A stretch of 64,000 bases of DNA. Origin: Advenella sp. S44. GTDB lineage: Bacteria; Pseudomonadota; Gammaproteobacteria; Burkholderiales; Burkholderiaceae_B. A program made the position numbers and the translations under genes. Under the pieces are notes generated by a model. That model was not told where the DNA came from. It searched no databases and saw only the letters and a program-made list of their open reading frames with translations. Positions 45,600-54,687 of the stretch are shown piece by piece (positions within the stretch are counted from its first letter, which is position 1; every line of letters begins with the position of its first letter). The DNA is taken from NCBI RefSeq assembly GCF_002810445.1, contig NZ_NEXS01000003.1:1240001-1304000 (forward strand). The letters are read 5' to 3'.

Positions 45600-46891
45600 G
45601 CCGACTTCAGGGCGCGCCAGCCGATGTCCTTGCGGTACTGGCTGCCGTCAAAGCGGATTTTTTCAATGGCGTTGTACGCGGTATCGCGTGCAGCGGCAAG
45701 TGTGTCGCCCAGCGCAGTCACGCACAGGACACGGCCGCCCGAGGTTTGCAATGTCTCTTGCTGCAGGCGGGTGCCGGCGTGAAAGGTAACGCAGTTGGCA
45801 CTGGCATCGGGAATGTGGGTGATGACATCGCCCGTACGCGGCGTGCCGGGATAGTTGTGCGATGCCATGACAACGCCCACGGCGGTGCGCGGATCCCACT
45901 CGATTTGTGCTTGATTCAGCGTGCCAGCTATGGCGTGCTCTACGATCTCGGAAAAGTCGTTGCGGATGCGCATCATGATGGGCTGAGTTTCCGGATCGCC
46001 CATGCGGCAGTTGAATTCCAACACCTTGATCGGGCGCGTCGCGTCCGGACCGTCGCCAATCATTACGCCGGCGTACAGAAAGCCGGTATATTCGATTCCG
46101 TCGCTGGCCATGCCGTGGATAGTCGGCCAGATGACTTCGTTCATAATGCGGTCATGCAGCACCTGGCTGACAACGGGCGCGGGCGAATAGGCACCCATGC
46201 CGCCGGTGTTCGGGCCCTTGTCGCCGTCTAGCTGGCGCTTGTGGTCCTGGCTGCTGGCCATGGGCAGCACGTGCTTGCCGTCGCACATGACGATAAAACT
46301 GGCTTCTTCGCCTTCCAGGCACGCTTCGATCACGACGCGTGCGCCGGCGCTGCCCAGCGAGCCATCGCCCAGCATGCTGTCGATGGCGGCATGGGCTTCT
46401 TCTTCGGTTTGCGCCACAACAACCCCCTTGCCGGCAGCCAGGCCATCGGCCTTGACCACGATAGGCGCGCCCTGTTCGCGAACGTATTGGTGCGCGGCCT
46501 GCGGATCGGTAAAGGTCGCATAGGCAGCCGTGGGTATGCCATGACGCAGCATGAAGGCTTTGGCAAAGTCCTTTGAGCTTTCCAGTTGCGCGGCAGCCTG
46601 GGTGGGGCCAAAAACGGGCAGGCCCTTGCTGCGAAACAAATCAACCGCACCGGCGGCCAGCGGCGCTTCGGGCCCGACGACGGTGAGTGCGATTTGTTCG
46701 TCCTGCGCAAACTGTGCCAGTTGCGCCAGATCGGAGATGGGCAGGTTAGTCAGGGCCGGATCGGTGTCGGTGCCGCCATTGCCAGTCGCGACAAATACTG
46801 TTGAAATACGTGGCGACTGCGCCAGGCGCCAGGCGATAGCATGTTCGCGTCCACCGTTACCAATAACAAGAGCCTTCATGGGGTGTTTCAT
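45596..46891 (-). CDS. purD: Phosphoribosylamine--glycine ligase PurD
   Basis: A 431-residue ATP-grasp enzyme of purine synthesis. It has the N-terminal [17 protein letters not shown], the ATP-grasp part [18 protein letters not shown], and [36 protein letters not shown]. The ATG at 46891 overlaps the yebC stop (ATGA); the in-frame ATG at 46879 begins the conserved part and is also possible. It connects nucleotide synthesis genes with ribosome and NAD genes in one unit. A hemF gene often found here in relatives is absent. Confidence 0.95.
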   Translation of the reverse strand: MKHPMKALVIGNGGREHAIAWRLAQSPRISTVFVATGNGGTDTDPALTNLPISDLAQLAQFAQDEQIALTVVGPEAPLAAGAVDLFRSKGLPVFGPTQAAAQLESSKDFAKAFMLRHGIPTAAYATFTDPQAAHQYVREQGAPIVVKADGLAAGKGVVVAQTEEEAHAAIDSMLGDGSLGSAGARVVIEACLEGEEASFIVMCDGKHVLPMASSQDHKRQLDGDKGPNTGGMGAYSPAPVVSQVLHDRIMNEVIWPTIHGMASDGIEYTGFLYAGVMIGDGPDATRPIKVLEFNCRMGDPETQPIMMRIRNDFSEIVEHAIAGTLNQAQIEWDPRTAVGVVMASHNYPGTPRTGDVITHIPDASANCVTFHAGTRLQQETLQTSGGRVLCVTALGDTLAAARDTAYNAIEKIRFDGSQYRKDIGWRALKSA

Positions 46892-47625
46892 CCTTCTTCC
46901 GTTTCATTGAAGACTGCGGTGGTATACACCTCCTGCACGTCATCGAGACTTTCGAGCTGATCGAGGATTTTCTGCATTTTTTTTGCATCATCGCCGGTCA
47001 ATTCAGTTTCATTTAGCGGCTTCATGATGACGCCTTCCATTTCGGGCGTCAGGCCAGCCTTTTCAAAAGTGGCACGCACGTCGGAATAGAGTGGGGGTTC
47101 ACACAGCACTTCGATCAGCCCTTCGTCATCGGTGACCACATCTTCGGCGCCGGCTTCCAGCGCCACTTCAATGATCTGGTCTTCGGAGTAGTCGGGACTG
47201 AAAATAAACTGGCCACAATGCTTGAACATGAACGCCACTGAACCGTCCTGGCCCAGATTGCCGCCATGCTTGGTGAGCGCATGGCGTACATCGGACACCG
47301 TGCGGGTGCGATTATCTGTCATGCAATCGACGATGACGGCCGCGCCGCTGACGCCATAACCTTCATAGCGTATGGATTCGTAGTTGTCGCCATCAGCCCC
47401 GCCCGCGCCGCGCGTAATGGCGCGCTGGATGTTGTCTTTTGGCATATTGGCAGCGGTGGCTTTGTCCCAGGCCAGGCGCAAGGCCGGGTTGGTATCCGGA
47501 TCGGGGCCACCGGCACGCGCGGCGACCGTGATCTCACGAATGATTTTTGTCCAGATTTTTCCACGCTTGGCATCCTGGCGACCTTTGCGGTGCTGGATAT
47601 TTGCCCATTTACTGTGACCTGCCAT
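46888..47625 (-). CDS. YebC/PmpR-family regulator (TACO1-like)
   Basis: A 245-residue protein that opens [20 protein letters not shown], the invariant family start, and has [27 protein letters not shown] in the middle. Members act as transcription regulators in some species and, more recently, as translation factors that help with stalling at polyproline. I chose the ATG at 47625 since the 18 upstream codons are not conserved. It is first in the purD-nadD-rsfS-rlmH-maf unit. Confidence 0.93.
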   Translation of the reverse strand: MAGHSKWANIQHRKGRQDAKRGKIWTKIIREITVAARAGGPDPDTNPALRLAWDKATAANMPKDNIQRAITRGAGGADGDNYESIRYEGYGVSGAAVIVDCMTDNRTRTVSDVRHALTKHGGNLGQDGSVAFMFKHCGQFIFSPDYSEDQIIEVALEAGAEDVVTDDEGLIEVLCEPPLYSDVRATFEKAGLTPEMEGVIMKPLNETELTGDDAKKMQKILDQLESLDDVQEVYTTAVFNETEEG

Positions 47626-47873
47626 GGTTTGATCGACTCTTGAAGTAGCAAAATAAAGAATTTTACCCTGAACAGTCACAAATTTTTATAGAATACGGCT
47701 AGTTTACGTCGTTTTACCGACATTTGGCGAGAAAGGCTGTTCCCCGGGAGCAGCATTGCGCCTGTTATAGGTGCCGGCTCAGGACATCGTCAAATTGCAG
47801 TGATCCGCAGTCGGATGGCCTCAAGCGGCCTTAAACAACACACAGCGAAATAAAACGAAATAAAGGAAACTCC

Positions 47874-49370
47874 ATGGCAGATCCTGTACTCATTGCAAAA
47901 AGTGGTCAGACAGATGTCCTCATGCTGCCACAAATGGCTAACCGTCACGGTTGTATCACGGGCGCGACCGGCACCGGGAAAACGGTGACGCTCCAGGTGC
48001 TGGCACAGGCGTTTTCACGCATGGGAACGCCGGTGTTCATGGCCGATGTCAAGGGAGACCTGACCGGCATCTCCCAGGCGGGCACAGACAGCCCGAAATT
48101 GCAGGAACGCTTGCAGAAGTACGGGCTACCGACACCGCAATGGGGCGCGGCCCCGACCGTATTGTGGGATGTGTTTGGTGAGCAGGGACACCCGGTGCGT
48201 GCGACGATTTCTGATATGGGGCCCTTGCTGCTGTCCCGGATGCTGGATCTGAACGACACCCAGACCGGCGTGCTCAACCTGGTATTCAGGGTGGCGGACG
48301 ACGAAGGCCAATTGCTGCTGGACCTTAAGGATTTGCGAGCCATGCTGCAAAACGTGGCGGACCGCGCCTCGGAACTGCGCCAGAACTACGGCAATGTATC
48401 GGCGGCGTCGGTGGGTGCCATTCAGCGTGCATTGCTGCAATTGGAATCGCAGGGAGCCGATCATTTTTTCGGCGAGCCCATGCTTCAGATCCATGATCTG
48501 ATCCGTACCGACGCCAGTGGGCAGGGCGTCGTCAATATTTTGGCAGCCGACCGCTTGATGCAGTCGCCCAAGCTATACGCGGTGTTTCTGCTGTGGCTGC
48601 TGGCGGAAATCTACGAAGCTTTGCCGGAAATCGGCGATCCCGACAAACCTCGTCTGGTGTTTTTCTTCGACGAAGCCCATTTGCTTTTCACCGATGCGCC
48701 TGCCGCGTTGCTACAGAAAATCGAGCAAATTGTCAGGCTGGTGCGCTCAAAAGGGGTTGGCGTATTTTTTGTGACCCAGAATCCATTGGACATTCCCGAC
48801 ACCGTATTGGGTCAATTGGGTAACCGGGTGCAGCATGCCTTGCGTGCTTTTACGCCGCGAGATCAACGCGCCGTAAAAACGGCGGCTGAAACCATGCGCC
48901 CCAATCCGGATCTGGATATCATCCAGGCCATTGCGGAATTGGGTGTGGGTGAAGCCTTGCTATCGTTCCTGGATGCCAAGGGCAGCCCTGGCATTACGCA
49001 GCGCGGCTGGGTCATGCCGCCGGCCAGCCGCATCGGCCCGGCCACCGACGCGGAACGCCAGGCGCTGCGCAATCAATCGCAATTTGGCGGCAAGTATGAC
49101 AAGCCTGTCGATCGGGAATCGGCATTCGAGGTGCTGGCCAAACGGACCGAGGAAAAAAATGCCGGACAGGCCTCGGCCAAGTCGGCAGCCGGCAGCGGCC
49201 AGGACGAAGGTCTGCTGGGAATGGTCAAGGACTTTATGGTCGGCTCTACCGGCCCGCGTGGCGGTAAACGCGACGGGGTGGTGCAGCAGGTGGCCAAAAG
49301 CTACGTGCGCGGCGTGGCAAGACAAATGATTCGCGGCGTGCTTGGCTCGCTGATCGGTAAAAAACGCTAG
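47874..49370 (+). CDS. HerA-like ATPase, DUF853 family (YjgR-like)
   Basis: A 498-residue P-loop ATPase. Walker A is GATGTGKT (residues 30-37), Walker B is [13 protein letters not shown] near residue 260, followed by the sensor region [34 protein letters not shown]. The C-terminus ends in a basic low-complexity stretch after [12 protein letters not shown]. The family is related to HerA/FtsK helicases but its role in most bacteria is not known. It stands alone with AAGGAAA before the ATG. Confidence 0.9.
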   Translation: MADPVLIAKSGQTDVLMLPQMANRHGCITGATGTGKTVTLQVLAQAFSRMGTPVFMADVKGDLTGISQAGTDSPKLQERLQKYGLPTPQWGAAPTVLWDVFGEQGHPVRATISDMGPLLLSRMLDLNDTQTGVLNLVFRVADDEGQLLLDLKDLRAMLQNVADRASELRQNYGNVSAASVGAIQRALLQLESQGADHFFGEPMLQIHDLIRTDASGQGVVNILAADRLMQSPKLYAVFLLWLLAEIYEALPEIGDPDKPRLVFFFDEAHLLFTDAPAALLQKIEQIVRLVRSKGVGVFFVTQNPLDIPDTVLGQLGNRVQHALRAFTPRDQRAVKTAAETMRPNPDLDIIQAIAELGVGEALLSFLDAKGSPGITQRGWVMPPASRIGPATDAERQALRNQSQFGGKYDKPVDRESAFEVLAKRTEEKNAGQASAKSAAGSGQDEGLLGMVKDFMVGSTGPRGGKRDGVVQQVAKSYVRGVARQMIRGVLGSLIGKKR

Positions 49371-49573
49371 CTGAACCAGGGACGCTGGTTTGGTCGATTG
49401 CCCGCATCCTGGCGGCCATAATCGATGCCATTTCAACGGCCGGTGACCGATTGTCTGTTTCTCAGAGGGAAGGAGTCCGGTGCCATCCGGCGAGTTATTG
49501 GGCGCTAAGGGGTGCACGGGGCCGCAACGTGTCCTAGCGGGGAGCAAGCGGGTTGCAGATGGCTGAAGCCGCC

Positions 49574-50188
49574 TCAGGCAGAAGGGGGGCTCTTGTTACA
49601 GGAGAGTACGCAGCCGCTATCGTCTTCCAGTTCCTTGAGCAGGCGTTCGTAGGTTTCGGTGTTGCCATTTTGCTGCATTCGTTGCAAAAAGCTGATCAGC
49701 AGCGTGGTTTCTTCGTTGGTAAAGCCCTTCAGGTGCGCATTGAGTGCGCGCGAGACCGCAGGCATCAGTTTTTCGGTAACGGTGTGACCTTTTTCCGTCA
49801 GTTCCAGCTCTACCACGCGACGATCGTGCATTGAGCGCCGCCGTTTCAGGAAGCCCTTTTTTTCCAGACGGTCCAGTGTGCGGGTCATGGCGCCGGTGTC
49901 CACTTCGGCAGTGCGCGCGACACTGGCCGGCGTATTGGCTTTTTCCAGGCCGATGATGGCAATCGGGTGCCATTGCGAGGCGGTCAGGCCCAGCGGTTCC
50001 ATTTCGGCTTCGATCATTTGTGATATCGAATGGAAATTGAGCCGGATCAGGTAACCGATATTCTTGAGCCCCTTGTTGTTTGCCGCATTGGTATAAAAAG
50101 GGCCACAAGCTTCGTTGATCGCGCTCGATTCAACAGCGGTATCCTGTGTGGCGGCTTCAGGAGAAAGGGGGAGCGTGCCTTTGTTCAT
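49574..50188 (-). CDS. MarR-family transcriptional regulator
   Basis: A 204-residue winged-helix regulator, long for the family because of about 40 extra N-terminal residues. The DNA-binding part is TPASVARTAEVDTGAMTRTLDRLEKKGFLKRRRSMHDRRVVELELTEKG (residues 86-134, given in outline). It is divergent from the quinone oxidoreductase with 140 bases between, so that gene and its own are the likely targets. A cysteine pair near the C-terminus (GCVLSC) could sense redox state, but this is speculation. Confidence 0.85.
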   Translation of the reverse strand: MNKGTLPLSPEAATQDTAVESSAINEACGPFYTNAANNKGLKNIGYLIRLNFHSISQMIEAEMEPLGLTASQWHPIAIIGLEKANTPASVARTAEVDTGAMTRTLDRLEKKGFLKRRRSMHDRRVVELELTEKGHTVTEKLMPAVSRALNAHLKGFTNEETTLLISFLQRMQQNGNTETYERLLKELEDDSGCVLSCNKSPPSA

Positions 50189-50328
50189 TTGAATTGCTGC
50201 CTAAGCAGATTTTGACTGTATCATAGTAATTATTTTAACTGACTCCGTTGATTTAATACAGCGTATCGTCTTAAATACACTAATCTGTTTTTATCCATTG
50301 TGGCTTACAGAAAACTCAGGAGGGTAGG

Positions 50329-51315
50329 GTGGCAATGTCTTCACGAAAAGTAGAAATCAGCGAACACGGCGATATCGGTGTCATGAAAGTGATTACCGAA
50401 GACGTCGGCGAGCCGGCCGACAATGAAGTGCAGATAGTGCAAAAGGCAATTGGCCTTAATTTTATCGATATTTATTATCGCACTGGCCTGTATGCGCAGC
50501 CACTGCCGCATGGGCTGGGTTTTGAAGCCTCCGGTATTGTCCAGGCGGTGGGCAGTCGCGTCACCCACGTGAAAAAGGGAGATCGCGTTGCATACGGACA
50601 AAGCCCGATAGGCGCCTATGCCGAGTTGCGCAATGTCCCTGCAGCCAATGTGCTCAAAATCCCTGACTTTTTGTCGTTCGACGAAGCGGCTGCAGTCATG
50701 CTCAAGGGGTTGACCGTGCAGTATCTGTTTCGCCAGACTTATCGCTTGCAGGGCACCGAGACCATTCTGTTTCATGCCGCCGCCGGCGGCGTTGGCCTGA
50801 TTGCCTGCCAATGGGCCAGAGCCCTCGGTGTCAAGCTGATTGGTACGGTTTCCAGCCCCGAAAAGGCAGATCTGGCCCTGTCGCATGGCGCCTGGGCAAC
50901 CATCGACTATAGCAAGGAAGATGTGGTAGAGCGCGTGCTGTCGCTGACCAATGGGAAGAAAGTGCCGGTGGTGTACGACGGTGTCGGCAAAGATACCTGG
51001 GAACGATCCCTGGACTGCCTGCAACCGCGGGGCCTGATGGTCAGTTTTGGTAACGCATCGGGCGCGGTGACCGGCGTTAATCTGGGTATACTGGCCAGTA
51101 AGGGCGCGTTATATGTAACCCGGCCCACGTTGGGTCCGCATGTGGATACCCCTCAGAAACTCAAAGCCGCTTCTGATGAGCTGTTCGATATGATCCGACG
51201 AAAGAAAATCAAGGTGCAGATTGATCAACGCTACAGCCTGGAAGACGTCGGAGAGGCGCATCAGGCGCTGGCGTCGCGTAAAACCACGGGCGCTACGGTA
51301 ATCACGCTGGAGTAG
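50329..51315 (+). CDS. NADPH:quinone oxidoreductase, zeta-crystallin family
   Basis: A 328-residue medium-chain dehydrogenase/reductase without zinc ligands, likely a one- or two-electron quinone reductase (QorA-like). It has NFIDIYYRTGLYAQPLPHGLGFEASGIV near residue 44 and the NADPH motif AAAGGVGLIACQWARALG near 150. The GTG at 50329 lies 5 bases after AGGAGG; an ATG two codons on (50335) is an alternative. Divergent to the MarR gene, a typical quinone-stress pairing. Confidence 0.9.
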   Translation: MAMSSRKVEISEHGDIGVMKVITEDVGEPADNEVQIVQKAIGLNFIDIYYRTGLYAQPLPHGLGFEASGIVQAVGSRVTHVKKGDRVAYGQSPIGAYAELRNVPAANVLKIPDFLSFDEAAAVMLKGLTVQYLFRQTYRLQGTETILFHAAAGGVGLIACQWARALGVKLIGTVSSPEKADLALSHGAWATIDYSKEDVVERVLSLTNGKKVPVVYDGVGKDTWERSLDCLQPRGLMVSFGNASGAVTGVNLGILASKGALYVTRPTLGPHVDTPQKLKAASDELFDMIRRKKIKVQIDQRYSLEDVGEAHQALASRKTTGATVITLE

Positions 51316-51546
51316 GTCTGGCGCGGTTACTGCGCGAAACTGCGCGAAACGGGCATTCCGGATCAGGCTCATGAACTGTTGGGCTTTCGGGATGCCCGGC
51401 CACTGGCCGCGCGGTCCATTGGCGTTACTCACTCAGGCTGCAAGTGGCTGGGCGTCAGTAATGGCCTAAGCCATTGACTGCCACTCACCGACCGCAAGCT
51501 TCGGGCCGCAACATATTGCGTATAAGCCCCATGATCCCGCTATCTG

Positions 51547-52494
51547 TTATTCATCGCCCATCAGCGCCTGGCGTGTTTGCACGCTTTTAAGTTCGTTGAG
51601 CCACCATTGCAGGCCCTTGCCGACGGCGCGACCGTGAGATGGGTTGCGCCAGGCATAGTTACTCTGCACGACACGCGGGCAGGCCGCCACTTTCTTGACA
51701 ATCAGCTCACCGGTTTCCAGATAGGGTTTGGCATGCGAATAGGGCAGGAAACCACAGCCCAGGCCCATGCGATGAGCCAACACCTTAGCATGCAGGTTCG
51801 GTACGGTAAAGACACGTTGCATTGCTTGTATGCCATATGAAATACGGCGCGCATATCTGGCCGAATCGGCGGCGGCAACCGATTGGTATTGAGCGATCAG
51901 TTGCTCTTGCAGCGGTTCAGGTGCCGTGGCCAGTGGATGCTGCGGAGAAACGACAAATACAAATGAAATTTTATTGAGCGGCATCGAAACGATGTCAGCG
52001 CTTTGCAGCGTACTGCTTACGCCTATGGCCAGATCCGAATGACCGGCAACTAGAGTCTCCCAGGTGCCATCCAGGACTTCTTCGCGGATACGCAGTTGCG
52101 TGGGCACATTGAGTGCAAAAAATTTCTCGCACAGCTCAAACAGCACCTTACGTGAGACGATCGTGTCTGCGCTGATGGTCAGCAGCGGTTCCCATCCGGT
52201 CGCAATCCGTTTGACGCGATGGGCGATCTGCTCAACCGTGTTCAGCAGTTGCCGACCCTCGTCAATCAGCTCCCTGCCGGCGGGTGTTAATGCAGCATAT
52301 CGGGACTTGCGATCGAACAGCAGGACATCCAGCGCGTCTTCGACTTGCCGCACGCGATAGGTTAATGCGCTGGGCACCACATTCAGCTCGCGGGCAGCAG
52401 CAGCGAAACTGCCTTTTTCGGCAATGAGCACCAGCATCTGGATCGTTTCGGGCGTCAGTACCTGGTGAATTTCTCGGGTGTGGGGCGTGCTCAT
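51547..52494 (-). CDS. LysR-family regulator, divergent from the aldo/keto reductase
   Basis: A 315-residue LysR protein. The HTH lies at about residues 25-50 (GSFAAAARELNVVPSALTYRVRQVEDAL), with a substrate-binding domain after residue 90. The ATG at 52494 gives the normal N-terminus; an in-frame ATG ten codons earlier is open too. It is divergent from the aldo/keto reductase with 118 bases between, and likely regulates it. Confidence 0.88.
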   Translation of the reverse strand: MSTPHTREIHQVLTPETIQMLVLIAEKGSFAAAARELNVVPSALTYRVRQVEDALDVLLFDRKSRYAALTPAGRELIDEGRQLLNTVEQIAHRVKRIATGWEPLLTISADTIVSRKVLFELCEKFFALNVPTQLRIREEVLDGTWETLVAGHSDLAIGVSSTLQSADIVSMPLNKISFVFVVSPQHPLATAPEPLQEQLIAQYQSVAAADSARYARRISYGIQAMQRVFTVPNLHAKVLAHRMGLGCGFLPYSHAKPYLETGELIVKKVAACPRVVQSNYAWRNPSHGRAVGKGLQWWLNELKSVQTRQALMGDE

Positions 52495-52573
52495 GTCGCA
52501 TTCAATGAACGATAGATACGCCAATTATAAGTTCAAACGATGAGATTGGACCAAGTCGCATTACAATCGAAAA

Positions 52574-52599
52574 AGTTCTCTCAATCAGTTCTCTCAATC
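52574..52599. repeat. Two perfect tandem 13-bp copies in the aldo/keto reductase promoter
   Basis: AGTTCTCTCAATC occurs twice without a gap (52574-52586, 52587-52599), 14 bases before the aldo/keto reductase start and just before its GAAGGA site. It could be a regulator site or a recent duplication. Confidence 0.85.
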
Positions 52600-52612
52600 G
52601 TGAAGGATAGTT

Positions 52613-53677
52613 ATGCAGAAAGTGAAGCTGGGGAAAAGTGATATTGAAGTCACCGATATTTGCCTGGGTACGATGACGTTTGGCGAGCAGGTCAGCGAAT
52701 CAATTGCATTTGAAATATTGGACCTGGCCATTGCTGAAGGCGTCAATTTTCTGGACACGGCAGAAATGTATGCCGTTCCGACACGCGAGCAAACCTTTGG
52801 CGCGACCGAGACAATCATCGGCAACTGGTTCAGCCGCCGGCCCCAGGCGCGCCAATCGGTGGTGCTTGCAAGCAAGGTTGCCGGCCCGTCTCGCGGGACG
52901 CCCTGGGTTCGTAAAGGCGAAGGCCTGACCGCAGCCGATATTATTTGTTCCTGCGAAGGCAGCCTGAAGCGGCTGCAGACCGATTATATCGACCTGTATC
53001 AAATTCACTGGCCGGCCAGGCCCGTGCCGGCTTTTGGCAATCGCTATTTTGATCCGGAAAAAACCAACCCCGACCAAAGCAGTATTGAAGAACAACTGCG
53101 GGCCATGGATCAGCTGGTGCGGGATGGAAAGATTCGCTATGTGGGTTTGTCGAACGAAACGCCTTATGGCGTCGGGGAATTTATTCGCATCGCGCAGGCG
53201 GAGAATCTGCCCAGGGTGGCAAGCATACAGAATCCGTATTGCCTGCTCAATCGCTCCTATGAAAATGCCCTGGACGAAACCTGTCATCATCTTGGTGTAT
53301 CGCTGCTGGCCTATTCTCCGCTGGGGTATGGCTTGCTTACCGGCAAATATGATGAGTCGGGCACGACCGGCGAGCAGGCTCCGAAAGAGGCCAGGATCAC
53401 CCTTTATGAATCGGTCCGCAAGCAGCGCTGGGGCCGCCAGGCGTCGCTCGATGCGGCTCGGGTATATAACGCACTGGCTCGCCGGCATCAGTTGACGCCG
53501 GTGCAACTGGCGCTGGGTTTTTGCAATACCAAATGGCAGGTCGCCAGCACGATTATCGGCGTCAGGACGCCGCAGCAGCTTAAAGAAAATCTGGCTGTCA
53601 GCGGATTTACGCTGGACAGCCAGATTATGCAGGAGATTGATGCGATCCGCTTAGATCATTTTGATCCGGCGCAATAG
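52613..53677 (+). CDS. Aldo/keto reductase, Tas-like
   Basis: A 354-residue NADPH-dependent reductase with the AKR barrel. Visible are [15 protein letters not shown], the active-site region [12 protein letters not shown] (Asp and Tyr), [23 protein letters not shown] and [14 protein letters not shown]. The length and the insert with [15 protein letters not shown] match the Tas/YgdS-like subgroup. It ends by overlapping the convergent fbp gene by 22 bases. Substrate unknown. Confidence 0.9.
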   Translation: MQKVKLGKSDIEVTDICLGTMTFGEQVSESIAFEILDLAIAEGVNFLDTAEMYAVPTREQTFGATETIIGNWFSRRPQARQSVVLASKVAGPSRGTPWVRKGEGLTAADIICSCEGSLKRLQTDYIDLYQIHWPARPVPAFGNRYFDPEKTNPDQSSIEEQLRAMDQLVRDGKIRYVGLSNETPYGVGEFIRIAQAENLPRVASIQNPYCLLNRSYENALDETCHHLGVSLLAYSPLGYGLLTGKYDESGTTGEQAPKEARITLYESVRKQRWGRQASLDAARVYNALARRHQLTPVQLALGFCNTKWQVASTIIGVRTPQQLKENLAVSGFTLDSQIMQEIDAIRLDHFDPAQ

Positions 53678-54669
53678 TCCTTTACGCGGGCCACTTCGTT
53701 CTTGGAGCCAAGCACCACGCCCACGCGCTGGTGTAATTCGGTGGGCTGGATGTCCATGATCCGGTTGACCGAATCGGTGGCCATGCCGCCAGCCTGCTCA
53801 ATGATAAAGCTCATGGGGTTGGCCTCGTACATCAGGCGCAGCTTGCCGGGTTTTTTGGGATCGCGGGCATCCCACGGATACATGAAAATGCCGCCACGGG
53901 TCATGATGCGATGGACATCGGCCACCATGGACGCAATCCAGCGCATATTGTAGTCTTTGCCCAGCGGCCCCGTCGTGCCGGCCAGGCAGTCTTCAATGTA
54001 CTGGCGCATGGGTGGCGACCAGTGACGCATATTGGACATATTGATGGAGAACTCCTGAGTGTCTTGCGGGACACGCATGTTTTCATGCGTCAACACCCAG
54101 CTACCAAGTTCCCGGTCCAGTGTGAAGCCCATGACGCCGTTGCCGATCGTCAATACCAGCATCGTCTGCGGACCATAAACTGCATAGCCGGCCACAACCT
54201 GCTGGCTGCCCGGTTGCAGGAAATCTTTCTCAGTGACCTCGCGTCCCGAAATATCGGCAGGCGCCTTCAGGACAGAGAAAATCGTACCGATAGATACGTT
54301 GACATCAATATTGGAAGAGCCGTCCAGGGGATCGAACAGCAACAGGTATTCTCCCTTGGGATAGCGGTTCGGAATGTGATGAATCGTCTCCATCTCTTCG
54401 GACGCCATGCCAGCCAAATGGCCGCCCCATTCATTGGCTTCAAGCAGAATTTCATTTGACATGACGTCCAGTTTTTTCTGCACTTCGCCTTGAACATTTT
54501 CGCTTTCCAGGCTTCCCAGTACGCCGCCCAGCGCACCTTTGCTCACTGCATGGCTGATGGCCTTGCACGCGCGAGAGACAATTTCGACCAGCAGGCGCAC
54601 TTCTGCCGGTATGGCATTGTTGTTACGCTGCTGTTCAACCAGATACTGGGTTAGGGTTTTTCGTGACAT
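53656..54669 (-). CDS. fbp: Fructose-1,6-bisphosphatase class I
   Basis: A 337-residue gluconeogenic enzyme that releases phosphate from fructose 1,6-bisphosphate. The metal-binding motif [13 protein letters not shown] is at residues 112-124, with Asp 113, 116 and 122; the closing part has [25 protein letters not shown] and [11 protein letters not shown]. It lies 18 bases downstream of pepN and may be co-transcribed with it. Confidence 0.96.
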   Translation of the reverse strand: MSRKTLTQYLVEQQRNNNAIPAEVRLLVEIVSRACKAISHAVSKGALGGVLGSLESENVQGEVQKKLDVMSNEILLEANEWGGHLAGMASEEMETIHHIPNRYPKGEYLLLFDPLDGSSNIDVNVSIGTIFSVLKAPADISGREVTEKDFLQPGSQQVVAGYAVYGPQTMLVLTIGNGVMGFTLDRELGSWVLTHENMRVPQDTQEFSINMSNMRHWSPPMRQYIEDCLAGTTGPLGKDYNMRWIASMVADVHRIMTRGGIFMYPWDARDPKKPGKLRLMYEANPMSFIIEQAGGMATDSVNRIMDIQPTELHQRVGVVLGSKNEVARVKDYCAGSK

Positions 54670-54687
54670 AAGGTCTCCGGAAAATAA

